A stretch of DNA of 64,000 nucleotides, taken from the NCBI GenBank assembly GCA_963761985.1, contig CAVXIT010000012.1, positions 1-64,000 of the forward strand, given 5' to 3'. The DNA is from JACCTH01 sp963761985. Lineage in GTDB: Bacteria > Actinomycetota > Acidimicrobiia > Spongiisociales > ZC4RG35. A program made the translations under genes and the position numbers. The notes beneath the pieces were generated by a model. The model was not told the origin of the DNA, did no database searches, and was given only the letters and a program-made list of their open reading frames with translations. Shown here one piece after another: positions 1-8,625 of the stretch (the stretch's first letter is position 1; every line of letters starts with the position of its first letter).

Positions 1-322
1 CCGGGGCCGGCCACGTAGGCCACGAGGTGCATGTGGACGTCCTCGCGGATCTCGTTGCCGCGCAGCACGTCCCGCACCGCCTCGTAGAGGTCCATGTCGG
101 TGTAGGGCACCGTGAAGCGCATCATCTTCATGGACTCGCGCAGGCGCGCGAAGTGCTCGCCGAGGCGGAAGCAGTAGACCTCGCCGTCGGCCTCGTTCCA
201 GTACGCCCGCAGCCCCTCGACACGTTGGTCGCGTAGAACACGGCCGCGCTGTTCACCGGCAGGACGGCCTCGGCCTGGGGGACGAGCTTCCCGTTCATCC
301 AAATCTTGAGGTCTTTCGCCAC
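1..322 (-). CDS. ilvE: Branched-chain amino acid aminotransferase (IlvE-like), partial and frameshifted
   Basis: The N-terminal part of a fold-type IV PLP aminotransferase; the C-terminus lies beyond the window edge. The family transfers the amino group between leucine/isoleucine/valine and 2-oxoglutarate. The first residues read VAKDLKIWMNGKLVP, the usual 'I-W-x-N-G' opening of IlvE. After a one-base frameshift near 225 the frame continues with EGLRAYWNEADGEVYCFRLG, matching the family's 'F-E-G-x-R-A-Y' and 'R-L-x-x-H' region. The GTG at 322 is chosen because GGAGG lies about 8 bases upstream. The frameshift is likely a sequence error, as such indels recur in all genes of this segment. Family call is firm; substrate is inferred. 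Confidence 0.75.
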
Positions 323-380
323 GATGGGATCCTCCGTTGTCGGCGCCCCTGCGCTGCGGCGCCCGACCGCAGAGAGAATA

Positions 381-1233
381 TCACCGATGGCGGGCGAGGT
401 GGGAGAGGAGCCCGCGGTGACCGCTTCCGGGTCCTGGTCGGTGACGAAGTGGCCGACCCCGGGGAGGACCTCCAGGTGGAAGGGTCCCGTGACGAAATCG
501 GCGGTGAATCGGGCCGCGGAGGGGCCGACGGTGGCATCGGCGTCCCCCCAGATGTAGAGCGTCGGCACGGTGACAGGGCCCACCTCGACCGTGGTGAGGG
601 ACCCCGCCGCGCGGTACCAGGCCAGGGCGGCCTCCAGGGCCGCGGGCTCGCCCAGCACCGAGAGGTACTCGGCCACCGCGGCCTCGGGCACGCCCTGGTC
701 GGCGAGCCGGGCCCGCAGCCGGCGCGCGCCGTCTTCCAGGAGGCGGGGCCCGGTGGTCGGGTCGTGGAAGATCTTGTGGTGGCGCGAGCGGTGCCGCTGC
801 TCGTCGGCGTTCTCCTTGAATGCCCGCCGGAAGGCGGCCGGGTGCGGGCGCGAGAGGACGGTCAGCGAGCGGATGCGGGCGGGATGGCGGTGCGCGGTGA
901 CCCGGCTCACGTGCCCGCCCCAGTCGTGCCCGACCAGGTGGAACGGCTCGCCGGGCCCGGCCGCGGCGTCGGCCAGGTCGAGGACGTCCTGGACCAGCCG
1001 GTCGGTCGCGTAGGCGTCGAGGCCCTTGGCCGGATCCGGCCGGACGCCGGGGAGTACCCCCGCTGATCGGGCGCCACCGCGCGATAGCCGGCGGCGTCGA
1101 GCGCGGGAAGCTGATGGCGCCACGTGTGCCGCGTCTGCGGATAGCCGTGGAGCAGCAGGACCAGCGGACCGCCGGCGGGGCCCGCGGTCTCGGCGGTGAA
1201 GTGGCCTTGCCGCGTCTCGATCGTCGAGGGCAT
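381..1233 (-). CDS. Alpha/beta hydrolase, epoxide hydrolase/haloalkane dehalogenase-like, frameshifted
   Basis: A cytosolic alpha/beta-hydrolase fold enzyme of about 280 residues. Visible features are the oxyanion-hole segment LLLHGYPQTRHTWRHQLP, the strand-loop AVAPDQRGYS, the nucleophile elbow HLVGHDWGG with Asp as nucleophile (typical of epoxide hydrolases and dehalogenases, not Ser esterases), and the histidine segment GVGHFVTDQDPEAV. The frame changes near 1040 and near 414; with both corrected the protein ends ...LLSHLARHR and a TGA at 381-383. It starts ATG at 1233, three bases after the stop of the transglutaminase-like gene, so the two are probably co-transcribed. The real substrate cannot be read from sequence. 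Confidence 0.75.
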
Positions 1234-1236
1234 GAG

Positions 1237-2057
1237 CTACTCCGGAAGCGGGCTGGTCCAGACCGTGAACTTGGTCAGCGTGGTGTTGCCGAACGAGGTG
1301 GTCAGCGCCACGTCCACCGCGTCGCGGCCGCGGCGCCATCAGCACGCGGCCGATGCGGGGCTCGTTGTGCCGGGCGTCCAGCGTGTACCAGCGGCCGCCC
1401 AGGTAGACCTCGAACCAGGCGCTGAAGTCCATCGGGGTCGGCGCCGGCGGCACGCCGATGTCGCCGAGGTAGCCGGTCGCGTAGCGGGCGGGGATGTTCA
1501 GCGCGCGCAGGAACGTGATCGCGAGGTGCATGAAGTCGCGGCAGACGCCCTGCCGCTCCGTGCAGACGTCGAAGGCGGTCTTGGTCGGGCCGCGCGAACT
1601 GGTAGCCGAACGTCACGTTCGTCGTGCACCCAGTCCATGACCGCCTGCACGCGCTCCCAGGTCTCGCGGCGTCTTGCCGAAGAGGTCCCAGGCGATCGGC
1701 GGTCATCCGGTCCACCTCGCAGTAGCGGCTGGCGAGCAGGTAGCGGCAGGACTCGGGGGGCAGCTCCGCCGACCGGGATGCAGCGGCAGGCCCTCGATCG
1801 TGCGGCTCGGGCGGTCCCGCTGTCCTCGACGACGTTGTCGTACCAGATCCGCAGCGTGCCCGGCGGGCGCGACGATGCGCGCGGCGCGGTTGCCGAAGCA
1901 GTCGATGAAGCTCCTCGACCGGGACGTCCGGCTCGACCACGATCCGCTCGGGCTGCTGGAGCGCCGGCGCCCGCTCGGGGTGGACGTAGAGCATCAGCAG
2001 CATCGGGGTCGGCGGGGCACGTCGAAGACCAGCTCGTAGACCGATGTGGATCAGCAT
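1237..2057 (-). CDS. Transglutaminase-like domain protein, frameshifted
   Basis: A transglutaminase-like cysteine protease-fold protein. The N-terminus MLIHIG then PTPMLLMLYVHPERAP is a bacterial transglutaminase-like N-terminal beta domain. The core shows VMDWVHD, then QGVCRDFMHLAI with the catalytic Cys, ARYATGYLGD, and FSAWFEVYLGGRWYTLDARH with the His and Asp of the triad. There are at least four frameshifts between 1330 and 2050. It is divergent from the Anbu-type protease at 2189. Anbu clusters in proteobacteria commonly carry such transglutaminase-like proteins (COG1305), so the two may act in one system. Its biochemical role is unproven. Confidence 0.75.
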
Positions 2058-2188
2058 GGCGCTCACGGTAAGCCCGCGTCCGCGGTGGCGGTCAATCGCG
2101 ATCGCGCGCCGGCTTCTGGTAACATACATGCCGCGCGGATGCACCGCGAATCGGAGCAGCGGCCGCCGCACGCGGGAGCCGGCGCGCC

Positions 2189-3038
2189 ATGACGTACTGC
2201 CTCGGGATCATGACGCAAGACGGCCTGGTGATGGCCTCCGACTCGCGCACCAACGCCGGCTACGACCAGGTCAACGTCTGCCGCAAGATGCACACGTTCG
2301 TGCAGCCGGGCGAGCGCGTGTTCGTCCTGCTGACCAGCGGCAGCCTCTCCTGCACGCAGTCGGTCATCACCCTGCTCCGCCGCGACTTCGACCAGGGCCA
2401 GGGCCTCGCGCAGGCGCCGTCGCTCTACGACGCCGCCCGCGTCATCGGCGAGCAGGTCCGCCGGGTCTCCGACATGGACCGCGACGCGCTCGAGCGCGAC
2501 GACTTCAAGTTCAACGTCCACCTCCTCCTCGGCGGGCAGGTGCGCGGGCGAGCCGCCCGGCCTCTTCATCATCTACCCGCAGGGCAACCCGCTGCAGGCG
2601 ACCGAGGACTCGCCGTACCTGCAGATCGGCGAGACGAAGTACGGCCGGCCGATCCTCGACCGCGGCATCCGCTTCGAGCGCACCACGCTGGAGGAGGCGG
2701 CGAAGTACGCGCTGCTCTCGCTCGACTCGACGATGCGCTCGAACGTGACGGTCGGCCCGCCGATCGACCTGCTCGTCTACGAGGCGGACGAGCTCGAGAT
2801 CACCCGGCTGCGCCGGTTCCCCGAGGACGATCCCGACCTCATCAAGATCGGCATGCGCTGGGAGCAGGCCCTCCGCCAGGCGGTGGCCCGGCTGCCCCAG
2901 ATCCGCTTCCGCGCCCGGCGGCCGACGGAGCCGTCCCAGATGCCGCCCGCGGAGACGATCGAGCTCGTCGAGCCGAGCGCGAGCGAATCGTCCATGAATG
3001 CCGAGCTGCAGCCCCAGGCCAAGCCGCCATCTTCCTGA
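2189..3038 (+). CDS. Anbu-type proteasome-like peptidase, frameshifted
   Basis: A predicted proteasome-type protease (COG3484, Anbu), an HslV-related Ntn hydrolase. It opens MTYCLGIMTQDGLVMASDSRTNAGYDQV: Thr2 would be the N-terminal nucleophile after Met removal, followed by the family's G-L-V-M-A-S-D-S-R-T and a buried Asp. The first frame runs to about 2545 and, after a one-base shift, continues GEPPGLFIIYPQGNPLQATED, YLQIGETKYGRPILDRG and SLDSTMRSNVTVGPPIDLL, all typical of Anbu. Corrected length is about 283 residues. The last ~40 residues are Pro/Glu/Ser-rich and probably a disordered tail. Cytoplasmic; natural substrates are unknown. Confidence 0.85.
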
Positions 3039-3057
3039 CCGAACGAAGGAGCGAGCG

Positions 3058-4774
3058 ATGCGCACCTACTACGACATCCGCCTGAGCGACCGGAACATCA
3101 CCAAGCGCGAGCTGGAGGGCGAGGCGATCGTCAAGGCCGGCCGGTACTTCATCGCCCGGACCCTGCTCGAGCTGGGCGCGGCCACCGTCGATCCGCTCTC
3201 GCCCGCCAATCCGCTGATCTTCTCGGCCGGGCCCTTCGCCGGGACCAGCTTCTCCAACGCCAACCGCACCAGCGTGGGCTGCAAGAGCCCGCTGACCGGC
3301 GGCATCAAGGAGGCCAACGGCGGCGGCAGCTTCAGCTACGGCCTCGGCCAGCTGAAGATCGCCGGCTTCACCCTGCTCGGACGCCTCGCCGGACTGGGTG
3401 GTGATCCACTTCAAGAAGGACGGCGGCATCGACTTCGACGACGCCGCGCCGTACCTGGGCAAGGGGAACTTCGAGGCCCAGGACATGCTGCACGCCAAGT
3501 ACGGCAAGAAGGTCACGATCGGGCTCTGCGGCCCGGTCGGCGAGTACCAGGGCCTGATCGCGGGCATCTCGTTCAGCGACAAGGACGGCCGGCCCGCCCG
3601 GCTGTCCGCCCGCGGCGGCGTGGGCGCGGTGATGGGGTCGAAGAAGGTGAAGGCGATCGTGGTCGACCTCGACCGGATCCCGCCGTTCTCCGACCCCAAG
3701 AAGGTCAACGCGGCCATCAAGGACTACGCCAAGATGCTCCAGGCCGACTCGATGGTGTCGAACTTCTACGCCAAGATCGGCACGATGGGCATGGCCGATC
3801 TCCAGAACACGCTGGGCGGCCTGCCGGTCAACAACTTCAGCGCGGGCCAGCAGGTGGACGTCGCGAACGGCGAGAAGTTCAAGATGGGCGGCGAGTACAT
3901 CAGCCAGCTCAACATCTCCCGGGGCGGCGAGCACACCCACGCCTGCATGCCCGGCTGCGTGATCCAGTGCAGCAACGTCTACCACGACGCGGACGGCAAG
4001 GAAGTGGTCTCGCCGGTGGAGTACGAGACCCTCGGGCTGCTGGGCACCAACTGCGGCCTCACCGACCCGGACGACCTGGCCCAGCTCAACTTCATCGCCA
4101 ACGACCTGGGGGTGGACACCATCGAGACCGGGCGCCATGCTCGCGGTCCTCATGGAGGCCGGGCCTCGGCGCCTTCGGCGACGTGCGGTTCATGGCCGAC
4201 TGCCTGGCCGAGATCCGGCAGGGCGCCGAAGGGCCGGATCTGGGCCCAGGGCACGGCCCGGGTGGGCGAGCACTACCAGGTCAAGCGGGTGCCGGTCATC
4301 AAGAAGCAGGCGATCAGCGCCTACGATCCCCGCGTGGTCGAGGCCACCGGGATCACCATGATGGCCACCGCCCAGGGCGCCGATCACACCGCGGGCAACC
4401 TGCCGCGGCTCAAGACCCGGGAGATGGAGGCTCCCGCCATCGTGGAGCAGAGCGTGGCCCACCAGACGCGGGTGGCCGCCAACGACTCGCTCGGCCTCTG
4501 CATCTTCGGCATGAGCGTGACCAACCCGAACATCGAGTGCCTCACCGACACCATCAACGCGGCCCACGGCACCACCCTCACCACGGACTTCTTCGAGGCC
4601 CTGGGCCGCGAGACGCTCAAGCTGGAGCACGAGTTCAACAAGCGGGCCGGCTTCACCGCGAAGGACGACGAGCTGCCCGAGTTCTTCTACGCGGAGGCGC
4701 TGCCCCCGACCAATCACGTGGCGCGCTTCCACGCCGCCGACGTGCAGGGCATGTACGAGCGCCTGGTTGTCTGA
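3058..4774 (+). CDS. Tungsten-type aldehyde:ferredoxin oxidoreductase family protein, frameshifted
   Basis: About 572 residues after correction, the normal size of the AOR family, which oxidises aldehydes to acids with a tungsten-bis-pterin and a [4Fe-4S] cluster and reduces ferredoxin. Evidence: N-terminal domain with RYFIARTLLELG, AGPFAGTSFSNANRTSVGCKSP (pterin-binding region) and ARGGVGAVMGSKKVKAIV; a Cys cluster HACMPGCVIQCSN; EYETLGLLGTNCG; and a later Cys in NDSLGLCIFG that fits the fourth cluster ligand. Frameshifts lie near 3395, 4140 and 4230. ATG 3058 follows AAGGAG. The DHDPS-family gene and solute-binding protein downstream suggest a sugar-acid or aldehyde catabolic operon. Confidence 0.85.
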
Positions 4775-4775
4775 T

Positions 4776-4804
4776 CCGGGGGGAGCGACCGCCGCTCCCC
4801 CCGG
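4776..4804 (+). terminator. Strong GC hairpin between the AOR and DHDPS-family genes
   Basis: Positions 4776-4787 and 4793-4804 are perfect 12-base inverted repeats around a 5-base loop, starting one base after the AOR stop codon. There is no T-run after it, so it may be an intrinsic-like attenuator or an mRNA-stabilising stem rather than a full terminator. Confidence 0.6.
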
Positions 4805-4858
4805 GCCGCCCACCGGTTTCGAGACGGGCAGGGCCCAGAAAGGCTCTGCCTATGAGTG

Positions 4859-5742
4859 ATGCGGATCTTCGGCATCGTTCCCCCGATGACCACGCCGTTC
4901 CGTCCCGACGACAGCATCGACGAGGCGCCCTGCGCGCCGAGGCGCGCTTCATGGTGGAGACCGCGGGGGTGCACGGCCTCGCGGTGACCGGCAGCACCGG
5001 CGAGGGCCACGTGCTGTCCACCGACGAGGTGCGCCGCATCACCGCCGCGGTGGTGGACGAGGTGCGGGGCCGCGTGCCGGTCATCACCGGCATCATCACC
5101 GACAGCACCGCGTCCGCGGTGGAGCGCGGGCTGGCGGTGCGTGACCTGGGCGTGGCCGCGCTCCAGGTGACGCCGGTGCACTACCTGTTCCGGCCGGACG
5201 ACGACGCGATGGTCCGCCACTTCGACACCCTGGCCGGCCGCACCGGCATGCCGATCATCATCTACAACGTGGTGCCGTGGACCTATCTCTCGCCGCAGCT
5301 CCTGGCCCGGATCATCAAGTCGGTGCCCGGGGTCATCGGGGTCAAGCAGAGCGCGGGCGACATGAAGCTGCTCGCCGATTTGTTGCTGCTGGTGGGCGAC
5401 GATGCCCGCATCATGACCGCGGTGGACGCGCTCCTCTATCCCTCGTTCATCCTGGGAGCCCACGGCGCGATCGCGGCGATCCTGACCGCGGTGCCCGGCC
5501 TCTGCGTGCAGCTCTGGGACGCGGTGCAGGCGGGCGATCACAAGCAGGCGCTCGCGCTGCACGGCAAGCTGCTGCCGATCTGGAACGCGATCTTCCACGA
5601 CAATCTGCCCGCGAACGTGAAGCACTGTCAGGCCCTCATGGGCCGGCCCGCCGGCGTGCCGCGCGCCCCGATGCCCGCCACGTCGCCGGCCCAGGCCACC
5701 GCGATCCGCGCGGCGCTCCAGGGCGCCGGGGTGCTCCGGTAG
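4859..5742 (+). CDS. Dihydrodipicolinate synthase/N-acetylneuraminate lyase family protein, frameshifted
   Basis: A class I (Schiff-base) aldolase/lyase TIM barrel. The N-terminus MRIFGIVPPMTTPFRPDDSI is typical of the DapA superfamily. Landmarks are VTGSTGEGHVLS (the G-T-G-E-type substrate loop), IIIYNVVPW (catalytic Tyr) and GVIGVKQSAGD (Schiff-base Lys). A one-base shift lies near 4925. ATG 4859 is preferred over ATG 4852, which is in another frame. True lysine-pathway DapA is not implied: beside an AOR and a sugar-type ABC binding protein, it may be a 2-keto-3-deoxy-acid aldolase or similar catabolic member. Substrate is inference. Confidence 0.85.
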
Positions 5743-5796
5743 GTCCACCGACATGCGCCACCAATGGCCCCACATCCCAGTCCAGGAGGACACAGC

Positions 5797-7156
5797 ATGG
5801 CTGATCTCGAAGAGAGCAAGGAGTCGGTGCGCGCGGCGACGGTCGACCGGCGCGGCTTCCTCAAGACCGCGGGCGCGGCCGCCGCGGTCGCGGGCGGCAT
5901 CGAGGGCATCCTGGCCGCGCGCCGGGCCCCCGCCTTCGCGCAGGGGACCAAGCTGCACTGGGTGCGCTGGGTGGACTTCGTGCCCGAGTCCGACGTGGAG
6001 CTGAAGCGGCAGATGCCGGAGGCCTCCAAGGCCCTCGGGGCCGAGGTGGTGTTCGAGACGATCAACGCGAACGACCTGCAGCCGCGCATCACCGCCGCGA
6101 TCCAGTCCGGCTCCGGCGCCGACATCTTCATGTTCCAGTACAACTGGGCGCACCTCTACCAGAACGCGGTGGTGGACGTGAGCGACGTGGCGGGCGAGAT
6201 CGGCAAGGCGGAGGGCGGCTTCTACGAGATCTACCCGCCGTCCATGCAGGTCAGCGGCAAGTGGCTCGCGGTGCCGCACTCGATCGTGGGCAACGCGGTC
6301 GCGTACCGGAAGTCGTGGCTCAAGGAAGCGGGCGCGACCCAGTACCCGAAGACGTGGGACGAGGCCCGCAAGGTCTTCACCGCGCTCAAGAAGAAGGGCA
6401 AGCCCTACGGCCAGACCCTCGGCCACACCTTCGGCGACGCGCCGGTGTTCACCTACACGATGCTCTGGGCCTTCGGCGGCGCCGAGACCGATCAGAGCGG
6501 CAAGAAGGTCGTGCTCAACAGCAAGGGCGCGGTCGAGGCGGTGAAGTTCATGCAGGCGTTCTGGAAGGAGGCCTGCGACGAGGGCGGCCTCGCCTGGGAC
6601 GACACCAACAACAACCGCGCCTTCCACGCGGGGGAGATCTCCGCGACGCTGAACGGGGCCAGCATCTACCTGGTGGCCAAGCGGCAGAAGGAGAAGATCA
6701 AGGACGACAAGGGCGAGCCGATGTGGACCGACATCGATCACGCCCCGCTCCCGGCCGGCCCGGCGGGCGGCCTACCTGCTCTTCCTGAACCACGGCCACG
6801 CGGTGATGAAGCACAGCAAGAACCAGAAGCTGGCCAAGGACCTGATCCGCTGGCTGCACAAGAAGGAGAACTACGAGAAGTGGTTCCTCACCCAGGAGGC
6901 CTACAGCGTGGGCGCCACCAAGACCTGGGAGAACCACGCGATGTGGGGCCGGGTGGACGAGCCGCTCAAGATGTTCCGCACCGCCGCGCGCAGCAGCCGC
7001 CTCTTCGGCTACGCGGGGCCGTCGACCGCCAAGTCCACCGAGGTGTTCACCAAGTACATCATCACCGACATGTACGCCAAGGCCGCGCAGGGCATGAAGG
7101 CGGAGGACGCCGTGCAGTGGGCGGAGGGCGAGCTCAAGAAGATCTACGAGGCGTGA
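5797..7156 (+). CDS. Tat-exported ABC transporter solute-binding protein (family 1), frameshifted
   Basis: An extracellular solute-binding protein of about 453 residues after correction. The N-terminus carries a twin-arginine signal (VDRRGFLKTAGAAAAVAGG) and a likely cleavage after ...APAFA. The mature part has the family-1 (sugar/oligosaccharide) pattern: ASKALGAEVVFETI, ITAAIQSGSGADIFMFQYNW, GKWLAVPHSIVGNAVAYRKSWLKEAG and YPKTWDEARKVFTALKKKGKPYG. A frameshift sits near 6770. ATG 5797 follows AGGAGG at about 10 bases. No permease or ATPase gene is visible before the junction at ~7.49 kb. It probably feeds substrate to the pathway encoded just upstream. Confidence 0.85.
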
Positions 7157-7160
7157 TCCG

Positions 7161-7488
7161 ATGAGGGCGGCGGTGCTGCGCGAGCCGGGCCCGGCCGAGA
7201 ACCTGCGGCTGGAGGACGTGGACGATCCCACGCCCGGCCCGGGCGAGGTCGTGGTCCGGCTCCGCGCCGCCGCCCTCAATCATCGGGACGTGTGGATTCG
7301 CAGTGGTACCGGCGCGTACGCGGGAGGGTTCCGCCAGCGCGTCATCCTGGGCTCGGACGGCGCGGAAGCGGGGCGCGGCGATCCCGCGCTGGCCGGGCGC
7401 GCGGTGGTCATCAACCCGAGCCTCGACTGGGGCGACGACGGCGTCGCCCAGGGCTCGGAGTTTCGCATCCTGGGCCTGCGCTGCCAGT
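7161..7488 (+). CDS. Zinc-type alcohol dehydrogenase/quinone oxidoreductase family, N-terminal fragment
   Basis: The first ~109 residues of a medium-chain dehydrogenase: MRAAVLREPGPAENLRLEDV, GPGEVVVRLRAAALNHRDVWIRSG (GroES-like domain, with the H-R-D substrate-loop pattern) and AGRAVVINPSLDWGDD. It starts five bases after the solute-binding protein stop. After RILGLR the reading frame no longer matches the family, which normally continues into a Tyr/Ala-rich segment and the Rossmann domain, and base composition drops. The gene is therefore cut by the junction near 7.49 kb, not by natural truncation. Confidence 0.75.
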
Positions 7489-7500
7489 TCCAGGCCTTGA
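7480..7500. other. Junction 1: high-GC segment A joined to acidobacterial-like segment B
   Basis: A plus-strand dehydrogenase and a minus-strand gene (RBS and ATG intact at 7580) both lose their homologous continuation here. Left of this point GC is very high; right of it codon use and GC resemble another phylum. No transposase, integrase, tRNA or target duplication is visible, so an assembly or read chimera is more likely than natural insertion. Confidence 0.7.
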
Positions 7501-7580
7501 GACGAACAGGCAATCTCCGTCAGGTCTTCCGACGGCGCTACTGTCACATTCTGGGTTGAACTCTCGCTTGCGTACATCAT
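7488..7580 (-). CDS. N-terminal stub of an unknown protein, cut by junction 1
   Basis: On the minus strand an ATG-ATG pair at 7580/7577 is preceded by GGAGG at a good distance. The frame encodes about 31 residues (MMYASESSTQNVTVAPSED...) before junction 1. Beyond the junction the frame stays open only by chance through the antisense of the dehydrogenase. I do not recognise the family. Confidence 0.4.
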
Positions 7581-7599
7581 CGTCACCTCCACTGTGATC

Positions 7600-8000
7600 G
7601 CGCTGCAACGAGCATGCCCACGACGCAATCAGCGACCCAACTTTTTAAACAGTGGATTTTGATCGGAGGTGTGGGCGGAGCCTTTGAGAGCTCAGTTGGA
7701 AGTGAGAGTTTTTCCGCAGCCTGATGGGCCAAACTCCGCGAGAAGTTGAATTCAGCTTTCGATTTGAGCCAACAACTGACGGCACAACTATTGCCGTTTT
7801 CCACGAACATACATAGAGCTTCCCGCCCAATGATTTTGAAGCTTGAATTGTCAGAAGCAACCGCGAAGACGGGCTCTCGTGCCGCTACCAGGATTCATCG
7901 GCGTGAGGAGTTTATGACCCTGAGCTGAGGGCGTTAACCGGGTGGGATTAGCTTTTAACGCAAGCGCTTCGACAATATCACGATCGAAGGAGCAGGAATC
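7600..8000. other. Intergenic stretch without a supported gene
   Basis: Several short open frames cross this 400-base, lower-GC stretch on both strands, but none has a convincing ribosome site, protein-like composition or recognisable motif. It ends with the AAGGAG leader of the secreted-protein gene at 8001, so it probably holds that gene's promoter; I could not fix one. Confidence 0.5.
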
Positions 8001-8538
8001 ATGAAGACAACGAAACTAATGGCGTTCGCCATCGCGGCTCTGACTTTAGTTCTTCTCTCCAGCGTGGCAAGAGCGCAGACAGGTGCTTTTGTTTCCTTCA
8101 AGGGGGTTGAGATTTCGGCAGGGCAAGAGGAACCAGGTGAGGCCTATGGCTGGATGTGTTTCGCAAGAACCACTGGAGACTTACCGGGAAACCTGACCGT
8201 GTCGATGAACTATGAAGGGACTAAGGCCCCGGGCACAGACAACTCTGTTACCGGCGGCGCCTGGACACTTCCCGTTTACGGTTCGGCCATGTTTCCCAGC
8301 GCCAGACCCATCAGAATAGATGCTTACCAGGGGTTGGTTTTTGGAAGCGTGGAGGCCGGCGTCATCACATGGGACAAGAGAGGTACTTTTGCCACCGTCG
8401 AACTTAAGATGCTCATCAACGGCGGCACTCAAGAGATGGCGAATCTCCGGGGAACAGCAGTTCTGTCTGGGCAATATCACTTACGATGAAAAGGGGGCAG
8501 GAACATTCAGCGGCAACATCTACTTCGAATTCAAATAG
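8001..8538 (+). CDS. Small secreted protein of unknown function, frameshifted at C-terminus
   Basis: ATG 8001 follows AAGGAG. Residues 1-25 are a Sec signal peptide (MKTTKLMAFAIAALTLVLL then ..ARA|QTG). The mature part is beta-rich: GAFVSFKGVEISAGQEEPGE, SFMNYEGTKAPGTDN-like strands, GSVEAGVITWDKRGTFATVE, VELKMLINGGTQEMANLRG. The opened frame stops at 8489, but a one-base shift near 8460 gives ...CLGNITYDEKGAGTFSGNIYFEFK ending at 8538, just before a terminator, which is the more natural end. No family recognised. Likely periplasmic or extracellular. Confidence 0.6.
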
Positions 8539-8560
8539 CCAATCTGTCTCGCTGACGAGA

Positions 8561-8588
8561 AAGGGCCACCGAGAGGTGGCCTTTTCTT
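8561..8588 (+). terminator. Rho-independent terminator after the secreted-protein gene
   Basis: GGCCACC at 8564-8570 pairs with GGTGGCC at 8575-8581 across a GAGA tetraloop, followed by a T-rich tract TTTTCTTT. It lies between two convergent genes and may serve both. Confidence 0.8.
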
Positions 8589-8625
8589 TGAATGCTGTCG
8601 TACTCGCGCAGGCGACTCTCAACTG

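Noticed and set aside
128..1531. A single 467-codon minus frame joining transglutaminase, hydrolase and aminotransferase pieces
   Set aside because: It is produced by indels: each part lies within a separately recognisable gene with its own start and stop, so it is not a real fusion.
2998..5742. A 914-codon plus frame spanning AOR N-terminus and DHDPS-family protein
   Set aside because: The middle third is out of frame with the AOR homology; it is a frameshift artefact, not an AOR-aldolase fusion.
4714..6741. A 675-codon open frame on the minus strand
   Set aside because: It is antisense to the DHDPS-family and solute-binding genes, in very GC-rich DNA where stops are rare, and its translation is His/Arg/Gly-rich with no domain.
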